Source: Chloroflexota bacterium
GTDB lineage: Bacteria > Chloroflexota > UBA6077
Direction: 5' to 3'
Assembly (NCBI GenBank): GCA_021845945.1
Contig: JAJZRD010000168.1
Location: 1-8,523, forward strand
Length of the DNA: 8,523 nucleotides
Part shown: positions 1 to 5,467 of the stretch, piece by piece
How positions within the stretch are numbered: position 1 is the stretch's first letter
Layout of the letters: every line of letters begins with the position of its first letter
Position numbers and translations under genes: made by a program
The notes under the pieces: model-generated
What the model was told of the DNA's origin: nothing
Database searches by the model: none
What the model saw: only the letters and a program-made list of their open reading frames with translations

Positions 1-254
1 GAGCCCCTCCACTCGGCTCCGGATCTGCTCCGAAGTCTCCCCCTGGCCGTCGCCCGCCAGCTTCTCGTAGGCGATGCGGGGGACGTCCACGTGGATGTCG
101 ATCCGGTCCAGCATGGGGTCACTGATCCGCTTCTGGTACTTGCTGACCAGGGTGGAGGAAGGAACACTCCCTGGTCGGGTCGCCGTAGAAGCCGCAGGGG
201 CAGGGATTCATCGCCGCCACCAGCATGAACTGGGCGGGGAAGGTGATGCTGACT
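1..254 (-). pseudogene. Truncated, frameshifted second copy of comM (YifB-family ATPase fragment)
   Basis: Read on the minus strand, this matches the middle of the full comM gene at about 2784-3039, with roughly nine in ten bases identical by eye. It encodes the stretch from [20 protein letters not shown] through the Zn-binding cysteines to LDRIDIHVDVPR and IRSRVE, and runs off the left edge. About 2 nt are missing near 157-166 relative to the intact copy, just after the ECS of the cysteine cluster. That shifts the frame, and the shifted frame soon stops. Similarity ends abruptly near 252-254, so the N-terminal half with the S5-like domain and Walker A and B motifs is absent; hepT follows 55 bp away. 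A C-terminal part may continue outside the window. The piece cannot make a working ATPase. I am sure of the homology and fairly sure of the frameshift, which could be a sequencing error. Confidence 0.85.
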
Positions 255-309
255 CGGGTGTGGCGACAGAGGGGGCGGCTGTACTTGGTGCAATGATCGC
301 GGCCGGGTG

Positions 310-648
310 CTATTCCTGCAGGATCGCCTCCAACGTGGGAACGAGCGCCGGCAGATCCTGCTGGATGGTCTTCCATATGATGGGGAGGCTGACCCCAAAG
401 TACTCATGCATGAGGACGTTGCGAATGCCACGCATCTGAGCCCAGGGTATCTCGGGGTGATGCTCTTGCACTTCAGAGGGGATGTGGTTTGCAGCCTCCC
501 CGACCACGGTCAGATTGCGAACCACGGCGTCTACCGTCTTCTCGTCCGCTCCAAAGGTCTCAAAGGACATCCCGTAGGTGTAGCGTCGAATCCTGGCAGC
601 AGCTTGCAGGATATCCTCGATGCGCGACTTCCAGCTTCTAGGCGGCAC
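310..648 (-). CDS. hepT: HepT-type HEPN ribonuclease toxin (DUF86 family)
   Basis: This 112-residue protein is of the usual DUF86/HepT size. The helix around residues 44-57 ([14 protein letters not shown]) is typical of the family. Residues 76-83 (RNVLMHEY) form the RX4HXY motif of HEPN RNases: Arg76 and His81 are the expected catalytic pair, and Tyr83 is the position AMPylated by MntA in characterised HepT/MntA systems. HEPN toxins of this type cleave RNA as dimers. The start is GTG at 648, with GGGAGG six bases upstream (655-660), and the gene overlaps the end of mntA by 11 bp, so the two are translationally coupled. No key residue is missing, so the toxin should be active if released. Activity and target RNA are inferred from the family. 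The stop lies about 55 bp from the comM remnant. Confidence 0.9.
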   Translation of the reverse strand: MPPRSWKSRIEDILQAAARIRRYTYGMSFETFGADEKTVDAVVRNLTVVGEAANHIPSEVQEHHPEIPWAQMRGIRNVLMHEYFGVSLPIIWKTIQQDLPALVPTLEAILQE

Positions 649-928
649 GAACCGCCTCCCTCATGATCTGCTCTCGCATCGTCTCCCTCAACGCATCAGG
701 GGTCACCAGGTCCACCGGCCGGCCCAGCAGCCCCCCGAGGTAGTCCTTAAGCCGCACGAACTCGAACAGACCCACCGGCACTGCAAACTCCACCAGGAGA
801 TCGACGTCGCTCAGCGGACCAGCTTCGCCTCGTGCCACGGACCCAAAGATGGCGAGTGACTTTACCCCGAAGGAGGCAATCTCATCGTGGTGTTCGGCCA
901 GAATGCGCAGTACCTCGTCACGCTGCAT
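638..928 (-). CDS. mntA: MntA-type minimal nucleotidyltransferase antitoxin
   Basis: This small protein (96 residues from the chosen start) has the minimal nucleotidyltransferase signature GSX10DXD. GSVARG lies at about residues 29-34 and SDVDLLVEF follows, with two metal-binding Asp; a third acidic position is in RPVDLVT. In characterised pairs MntA transfers AMP onto a Tyr of the HEPN toxin and thereby neutralises it; the partner hepT lies immediately downstream, overlapping by 11 bp. Two in-frame ATGs exist, at 934 and 928. I prefer 928 because the G-run (936-941) sits seven bases upstream of it but only one base from the other. A sigma70-like promoter lies at 982-1010. Function rests on the motif plus the hepT neighbour. 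Confidence 0.9.
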   Translation of the reverse strand: MQRDEVLRILAEHHDEIASFGVKSLAIFGSVARGEAGPLSDVDLLVEFAVPVGLFEFVRLKDYLGGLLGRPVDLVTPDALRETMREQIMREAVRAA

Positions 929-981
929 CAACATACCCCCCGTGACGGCAACCCAACAACCATGCCTATGCTACAACTTCA

Positions 982-1010
982 ATTATCGGTTCCATCTGCC
1001 GATTTCTCAA
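982..1010 (-). promoter_or_regulatory. Sigma70-type promoter for mntA-hepT
   Basis: On the minus strand, TTGAGA (1005-1010) and GATAAT (982-987) are separated by exactly 17 bases. Each hexamer is close to the -35 and -10 consensus. The implied transcript start near 975 gives a leader of about 45 nt before the mntA start. This is the best promoter by eye in the window and lies in a locally AT-richer patch. Confidence 0.6.
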
Positions 1011-1118
1011 GCAGTTCGCTCCTGACGCCGATGCCTAAGTTATGTACCGGAGCCGCTCGCGGGGAGCCACTTCCTCACTTGATAGAGCAGCGTCCGGCCC
1101 CACATGGCGGCCGTCGGA

Positions 1119-1937
1119 TCAAGCAGGTGTCTGGTTCGGCTTGGGCGAAGCAGGCCCCTCCAGAAGCCAGGCCAAGCAATTCTGGGACAGGGACGAACTC
1201 ATCGCAGCGTCAATGTGCCCGAAACCGGGATGCACGGCCACCCGGACCCGCTCCGCCACCTGCGGATAGGCTGCGCGCAGGGCGGCTTGGAAACGAAGTG
1301 CGCCATCGGGCGGCACGTGGGTGTCCTCGGCGCCGCATTCGAACGAAATGGCGGGGCCGTGCGCGTAGGCATCGAGATGTGTGAATGGATCGAGATGGTC
1401 GTAGAACCACTGGGCGTACGCGTCTGCTTGGCCCTGCGGCAGGAAGCGGGATGGGTCCCTGATGTCGCGCATCCCTGGGCGGGTCCAGTCGGGCGTGGCC
1501 ACGATGGACGCGACCCGCGTGACGCGCTTGTCGACGCCGGCAAGCGCCACGGCGACATCCCCGCCCATCGACACGCCACCAGCGACCACTTCCGGTCCCG
1601 AACCGAGGTTAGTCGTCGCCCAGTCAAGGACTCGCAGCGAGTCAAGCGTGGTCTGCCCCAGGATCGGCCACATATGCCGCCGGAAATTGCCGAAGACGCG
1701 TTCCATGATCTGCTCTCCCGACTCGGTCGCACGTTCGCCGTGCTGCCACGGGTCGAGGCTCACCGCTACAAAGCCTACACCAGCGAGCTCTTGCAGGAAG
1801 GGAAGGACGTCGTCCTTCGCCCTGCTCAGCGGAGGGAGCCATAATGCCAGGCGGCTCACTGACTGCTTGGCAGGTTTGACCCAGATCACCGGGATGTGAT
1901 CAACCAGTGCCCTCGATACCTCACCCACTTGATCCAT
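1119..1937 (-). CDS. Alpha/beta hydrolase (dienelactone hydrolase / prolyl-oligopeptidase-like)
   Basis: This is a complete serine hydrolase of about 272 residues. Numbering below is from the ATG at 1946. The nucleophile elbow GGVSMGG places Ser at residue 126. A D-P-W-x-H-G-E-R segment (65-72) follows an early strand, as in small acyl esterases of this fold. The acid is probably Asp208 in ECGAED, and the base His244 in GFGHID. There is no signal peptide or membrane segment, so it is cytoplasmic. The substrate cannot be read from the sequence. I prefer the ATG at 1937: the weak AGG (1947-1949) is directly adjacent to the 1946 codon but nine bases from 1937. No partner gene is adjacent, and mntA has its own promoter downstream. 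Confidence 0.85.
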   Translation of the reverse strand: MDQVGEVSRALVDHIPVIWVKPAKQSVSRLALWLPPLSRAKDDVLPFLQELAGVGFVAVSLDPWQHGERATESGEQIMERVFGNFRRHMWPILGQTTLDSLRVLDWATTNLGSGPEVVAGGVSMGGDVAVALAGVDKRVTRVASIVATPDWTRPGMRDIRDPSRFLPQGQADAYAQWFYDHLDPFTHLDAYAHGPAISFECGAEDTHVPPDGALRFQAALRAAYPQVAERVRVAVHPGFGHIDAAMSSSLSQNCLAWLLEGPASPKPNQTPA

Positions 1938-1946
1938 GCTCATCAT

Positions 1947-2161
1947 CCTATCTCACAGATCCGGGACATGACCACGCGTGGCCACTACTAGCCGGCTACG
2001 AGGCGTCCCATGCAGATTCACTGCCAATCGACAGTCGCGACCGGCGTCGAGCGCATTGTCGCCTGCGACGAGCTGCAGCAGTGCTGCCGACGCTCGGCTG
2101 GCTTCTGCCGCTCGCCTGAAGCTAGGTCGCGATGGTTTCACGGGCGGATGCGGCCCCGCGT
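1947..2161. other. Non-coding stretch upstream of the hydrolase, no gene recognised
   Basis: I see no ORF with recognisable family motifs on either strand and no convincing -35/-10 pair for the hydrolase. Together with the decayed ECF fragment at 2162-2443, this makes a 570 bp gap between hydrolase and comM that looks like degraded coding DNA. Confidence 0.4.
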
Positions 2162-2443
2162 TCAGTCGCCACAGATATCGGGAGGATCAGCAACGCGAGC
2201 GTTTGGTGGGCGCCTGCCAGGTCCCCGAGCGGCCTGCGCACGCCCCGCCAACCCCCGCTGCACACCCAACAGAGCATCCTGGAGCGTGTCCTCGGCATCC
2301 TGCATGGAACCTAGCATCCGGTAGCAATGGGCGCGCAGTGCACTCTGCGCGTTACGGCGCCACCAGGCGGCCAAACGCGGCAGAATCGTCCCGGTGCGCA
2401 CCTCGGTTCCACGCTGCCGGCAGCCCATCACCCGCGAGGGCAA
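2162..2443 (-). pseudogene. Remnant of an ECF sigma factor gene (region 2 only)
   Basis: A minus-strand reading frame carries LRAHCYRMLGSMQDAEDTLQ at about 2279-2338. This is a clear sigma70 region 2.1-2.2 signature of the ECF type in which RAHCYRMLGS..DAED(L/T).Q(D/E) opens the protein. Recognisable homology spans about 2243-2341 (roughly 33 residues). Beyond GLAG the reading becomes arbitrary Pro/Arg/Ala-rich sequence and stops at 2162. The expected region 2.3-2.4 (W-x-Y-R-I-A-x-N) and all of region 4 are missing in any frame I tried. No good ATG or ribosome binding site precedes it; the open frame starts at a TTG. It lies 74 bp downstream of the comM stop. This is a gene relic, not a functional sigma factor. 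Confidence 0.75.
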
Positions 2444-2489
2444 GCGCCCGCAGCTCGGCCCAGAGCCGTCCCTCCACGAGTTCCATCGG

Positions 2490-2516
2490 ACGCCCCCCGG
2501 GTACCCTTAGGGGCGT
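2490..2516 (-). terminator. Hairpin immediately after comM stop
   Basis: ACGCCCC (2490-2496) pairs with GGGGCGT (2510-2516), and the 13-base loop contains a further GGGTACCC palindrome. It begins right after the comM stop codon (2517-2519). No U-tract follows on the minus strand, so it may be a weak terminator or a 3' RNA-stabilising stem. Confidence 0.35.
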
Positions 2517-4040
2517 TCACGCCCCGCTCCTGGGCCGGTACTGCACGGCCTCGGCCACGTGGGCGGCGGAGATCTGGGCCGAGCCCTCCAGGTCGGCGAT
2601 GGTGCGGGCCACCTTCAGGATGCGGTGGTAGGCCCGAGCGGAGAGGTGCATCTGGGAGACGGCCGCCTTCAGGATGCTCTGGGCCGAGCCCTCCACCCGA
2701 CAGTGGGTTCGCACCTCGGACGGCCCCATGTCGGCGTTGCAGGTGAGGTTGGTTCCTCGGAATCGTTCCCTCTGTCTCCCCCTGGCGGCCTCCACCCTCG
2801 ATCGGATCTGCTCCGACGTTTCCCCCTGGCCGTCGCCCGCCAGCTTGTCGTAGGCGACGCGGGGGACGTCCACGTGGATGTCGATCCGGTCCAGCATGGG
2901 TCCGGAGATACGCTTCTGGTACTTGCTGACGAGAGTGGAGGAGCAGGAGCACTCCTTTGTGGCGTCGCCGTAGAAGCCGCACGGGCAGGGGTTCATGGCC
3001 GCGACCAGCATGAACTGGGCGGGGAAGGTAACGCTGCCCTGAGCGCGGGAGATGGTGACGATCCCGTCCTCCAGGGGCTGGCGCAGCAACTCCAGGGTGG
3101 CCTGGCCGAACTCGGGGAACTCGTCCAGGAACAGCACCCCTCGGTGGGCCATGGAGATCTCTCCCGGGTGAGGCCACTTGCCGCCGCCGATCAGGCCAGC
3201 GTAGGAGATGGTGTGGTGGGGCGCCCGGAAGGGTCTCTCCCGCACCAGGGGAACCTCCCGGGGCAGCCGGCCGGTGACGCTGTAGATCTTGGTGGCCTCC
3301 AGCATCTCGTCCACCGACATAGCCGGAAGGATGGTGGGCAGGGTGCGGGCGAGGAGGGTCTTGCCCGAGCCGGGCGGACCCACCATCAGCAGGTTGTGGG
3401 AACCCGCCGCGGCCACCTCCAGTGCCCGCTTGGCGTGCTCCTGACCCCGGACGTGAAGCATGTCTCGGGAGAGGTCGCTGGGGACCACGGCCTCCCAGCC
3501 GTCCTGGTGGAAAGCCGGCTGGATGGGGGCCTCGTCCCGCAGGTGGGAGACCAGGGCGGCGAGGCTCTCCGCCGGGATCGCCCGCACCCCCTCCACCAGG
3601 GCCGCCTCCCCTCCGTCCTCGGCCGGCACGTAGACGGTCTCGATCTGCCGCTCCCGGGCCAGGGAGACCATGGGGAGGATCCCGTTGGTGTGGCGGAGTC
3701 CTCCGTCCAGGGAGAGCTCACCGAGGAAGAGGGCGGAGCCGTCCATCGGCTGGATCTGCCCCGAGGCCATCAGGATCCCCACGGCGATGGGGAGGTCGTA
3801 GGCTGGACCCTCCTTCTTGAGATCGGCCGGGGCCAGGTTGACGGTGATGCGGCGCATTGGGAAGACGAGGCCGGAGTTCTTGATGGCGGCGCGGACCCGC
3901 TCTTTGGCCTCCTGGACGGCGGCGTCCGGGAGGCCGACGATGGTGAAGTTGGGCATGCCGTAGGAGGCGATGTCGACCTCGACTTCGACCAGTTGCCCAT
4001 CGAGGCCGACGACGGCGCAGGTGAGGGCCTTGGCGAGCAT
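2517..4040 (-). CDS. comM: ComM/YifB-family Mg-chelatase-like AAA+ ATPase
   Basis: This 507-residue protein is of normal length for the family. The N-terminal domain (about 1-170) is the S5/Lon-protease-like fold of YifB proteins, with YGMPNFTIVGLPDAAVQEAKER. The AAA+ core follows: Walker A GPPGSGKT at 221-228, FRAPHHTIS at 271-279 and Walker B GVLFLDEF at 301-308. A four-Cys cluster (Cys352, 354, 364, 366) comes next, then the MLDRIDIH sensor region at 382-389 and the C-terminal Mg-chelatase helical domain to the end. In naturally competent bacteria ComM is a hexameric helicase promoting branch migration during transformation; many other bacteria carry it with unproven roles. The ATG at 4040 has GGAGG (4046-4050) five bases upstream. 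The leader carries a heptamer tract, and a partial second copy lies at the left edge of the window. Confidence 0.95.
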   Translation of the reverse strand: MLAKALTCAVVGLDGQLVEVEVDIASYGMPNFTIVGLPDAAVQEAKERVRAAIKNSGLVFPMRRITVNLAPADLKKEGPAYDLPIAVGILMASGQIQPMDGSALFLGELSLDGGLRHTNGILPMVSLARERQIETVYVPAEDGGEAALVEGVRAIPAESLAALVSHLRDEAPIQPAFHQDGWEAVVPSDLSRDMLHVRGQEHAKRALEVAAAGSHNLLMVGPPGSGKTLLARTLPTILPAMSVDEMLEATKIYSVTGRLPREVPLVRERPFRAPHHTISYAGLIGGGKWPHPGEISMAHRGVLFLDEFPEFGQATLELLRQPLEDGIVTISRAQGSVTFPAQFMLVAAMNPCPCGFYGDATKECSCSSTLVSKYQKRISGPMLDRIDIHVDVPRVAYDKLAGDGQGETSEQIRSRVEAARGRQRERFRGTNLTCNADMGPSEVRTHCRVEGSAQSILKAAVSQMHLSARAYHRILKVARTIADLEGSAQISAAHVAEAVQYRPRSGA

Positions 4041-4061
4041 GGACCCCTCCGAAGGCGTCCT

Positions 4062-4138
4062 GGGTGCCGGGTGCTGAGTCCTGAGTGCTGATAGCTGATA
4101 GCTGACGGCTGATAGCTGATAGCTGATAGCTGGTAGCT
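4062..4138. repeat. Heptamer tandem repeat, consensus GATAGCT
   Basis: Eleven consecutive 7-base units run in strict phase. From 4062 they read GGGTGCC, GGGTGCT, GAGTCCT, GAGTGCT, GATAGCT twice, GACGGCT, GATAGCT three times, then GGTAGCT. Units near comM are GC-rich and divergent; those from 4090 on are nearly perfect, and a poor further unit may precede at 4055. The tract lies between comM and the cobB remnant and would be transcribed as the comM leader (AGCTATC on the minus strand) if the promoter below is real. Phased 7-bp repeats are known from other bacteria, notably cyanobacteria, usually between genes. Confidence 0.9.
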
Positions 4139-4160
4139 CGTCCGGTCGCGTTACGGCTGC

Positions 4161-4169
4161 ATCATAGCA
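4161..4169 (-). promoter_or_regulatory. Possible extended -10 promoter for comM
   Basis: On the minus strand TGC followed by TATGAT forms an extended -10 element. The -35 position is poor (TTCCCC at 17 bases). The implied transcript would carry the whole heptamer tract in a leader of about 110 nt. It coincides with the first codons of the cobB remnant ORF on the other strand. Confidence 0.3.
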
Positions 4170-4615
4170 TGAACGTGGTTGGTGGGGAAGGGAGCAGCCT
4201 CAGTGGTACGGAAGGGGCGGCGCGGCTGCCGGACGACCTCTACGCCGAGCGCGGCGGGCTGATGTATCTTTCGGAGGGCATCGTCGATTTCGACGGCCAC
4301 CGCTATCCCATGGCCGGTCTCGTGCCTGCCTGGTCGACGATGGCGAGAAAGCGGCTCATGCTCGGCCACTGCGAGCTGACGGCGCGGGTTGATACTCCGG
4401 TCGTCCGCCGAAACGAGACGGTCCGAGGGCATGAGTTCCACTGGTCCGTCCTTGAGGCGTCGCTGCCCCCCGAGGACGTGGCCTATGACGTCGTCGCCGC
4501 GTCCGTCCCTCAGGAAGGGTACGCACGGGCAAATCTGCTGGCCTCGTACTGCCATCTGCATTTTGGGAGTAACCCCGCTCTCGCCCCGAACTTCGTCGCG
4601 GCAGCCGCACGGTAG
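4169..4615 (+). pseudogene. C-terminal remnant of cobyrinic acid a,c-diamide synthase (CobB/CbiA)
   Basis: From about residue 24 this is recognisably the glutamine amidotransferase (GATase_3) domain of CobB/CbiA: GGLMYLSEGIVDFDGHRYPM, then GHEFHWS (87-93) and ASYCHLHFGSNP (125-136). CobB/CbiA amidates the a and c side chains of cobyrinic acid in cobalamin synthesis. The ATP-binding N-terminal domain and linker, roughly two thirds of the protein, are missing. The nucleophile Cys expected in YAECGG is Arg28 here (CGC, one transition from TGC), so glutamine hydrolysis should be impossible. The ATG at 4169 has no ribosome binding site, and its first 20 or so residues match nothing I recognise. 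The stop is 2 bp before an ATG leading into the BluB segment. The piece is a degraded stub cut off at its left near the heptamer tract. Confidence 0.85.
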
Positions 4616-4686
4616 AGATGACGTGTCTGAGGCCGCTTGTCCGGCTTGCTGATACGACCGACCGAGCGATCGCCGGGGAGGTTCAC

Positions 4687-5346
4687 GTGGAAGAAGATGT
4701 CCCGGCCGACACTCGTCCGAACTCAGCGCCATTGCCCTCATTCGTGTTCCCGTCCCCGTGGCGCGAGGGGGTCTACCAGGCGATCTATCTCCGACGGGAT
4801 ATTCGTCGCTTTCGTCCGGACCCGGTGCCTCCGGACGTGCTGGCTCGGGTGCTCGACGCCGCCCACCATGCCCCGTTGGTCGGCTTCATGCAACCCTGGA
4901 ACTTCATCGTCGTCGCCGACCGTCGCACGCGTAGGCAGGTACAGGACCTGTTCGAGCGGGAACGTTTGGCCGCCGCCCAGTTCTTCGACGAGCCGCGCCG
5001 CGCGCAGTATCTCTCGTTCAAGCTCGAAGGGATACTCGATGCGCCGCTGAATCTCTGCGTCACCTGCGATCCCACCCGGGCCGGCCCCTCTCCCCTTGCC
5101 GCGTTCGTGGTGGGCTTCCTCGCCGAGCGCGGGTGGGACCGTCAGCTGTGGCGAGCAGCGGCTGCCATGCTGCTTGGAGAAGTCGTCATCTATGCGATTG
5201 GCTTGCCGCGGCTCGCATTCTACGTCGGCATTGAGCGGGCAATTCCGCTCGGGTTGTTGCCCTTCATGCCGGGTGATACGCTGAAGCTTCTCCTAGCCGC
5301 AGCGGTGCTTCCGTCCGGGCGGCGGTTCCTCTCGGCAAACGGCTGA
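4687..5346 (+). CDS. Chimeric ORF: BluB N-terminal part fused in frame to BioY C-terminal part
   Basis: This is one open frame of about 219 codons built from two unrelated families. The first part (to about 5083) is BluB, the oxygen-dependent FMN-cleaving synthase of the B12 lower ligand dimethylbenzimidazole: RRDIRRFRPDPVP, AAHHAPLVGFMQPWNFIVV, KLEGILDAPLNLCVTCD. The second part (from about 5092) matches the end of BioY, the membrane substrate-binding subunit of ECF biotin transporters: LAAFVVGFLAERGWDR, AMLLGEVVIYAIGLP, LLPFMPGDTLKLLLAA. The BluB half lacks its C-terminal third and the BioY half lacks its first transmembrane helices, so neither function is expected. GTG at 4687 is the likely start, with GGGGAGG (4675-4681) five bases upstream; the longer ATG at 4618 lacks such a site. 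The frame stays open across the junction, suggesting a recent in-frame deletion, or an assembly join. The homologies are solid; any product role is unknown. Confidence 0.85.
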   Translation: MEEDVPADTRPNSAPLPSFVFPSPWREGVYQAIYLRRDIRRFRPDPVPPDVLARVLDAAHHAPLVGFMQPWNFIVVADRRTRRQVQDLFERERLAAAQFFDEPRRAQYLSFKLEGILDAPLNLCVTCDPTRAGPSPLAAFVVGFLAERGWDRQLWRAAAAMLLGEVVIYAIGLPRLAFYVGIERAIPLGLLPFMPGDTLKLLLAAAVLPSGRRFLSANG

Positions 5347-5467
5347 CTTACGTGCGTGGACGTCCTACCGTCGATCCAGGTGGCACTGTCGATGACTCAT
5401 CTGGATGCGGCTCGGTAGTGGCGCCTGGATCCTCAGGAGATCGTGTTCCAGAAGGGCATCTCTCTCA
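5347..5467. other. Convergent intergenic gap with an inverted repeat
   Basis: The gap separates the 3' ends of the BluB-BioY ORF and the sigma factor gene. GATCCAGG (5373-5380) and CCTGGATC (5424-5431) form an 8-bp inverted repeat 43 bp apart. It could act as a weak two-way stop, but there is no T-run and the spacing is long. Confidence 0.25.

Noticed and set aside
119..376. 85-codon minus-strand ORF covering the comM remnant
   Set aside because: It runs through the hepT 3' end, has no family-like N-terminus and ends just after the frameshift; it is better described as a pseudogene piece.
1104..1844. Plus-strand open frame opposite the alpha/beta hydrolase
   Set aside because: It shows no recognisable motifs, while the minus strand encodes a complete catalytic triad in the right order.
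2559..4091. Long plus-strand open frame opposite comM (510 codons)
   Set aside because: It mirrors the minus-strand comM gene, which has full family motifs and a ribosome binding site. Its product is Gly/Asp/Val-rich with no family signature, as expected for the antisense of GC-rich coding DNA.
4618..4686. ATG at 4618 as start of the BluB-BioY ORF
   Set aside because: It has no ribosome binding site, and the extra 23 residues do not resemble BluB; the GTG at 4687 has GGGGAGG at ideal spacing.
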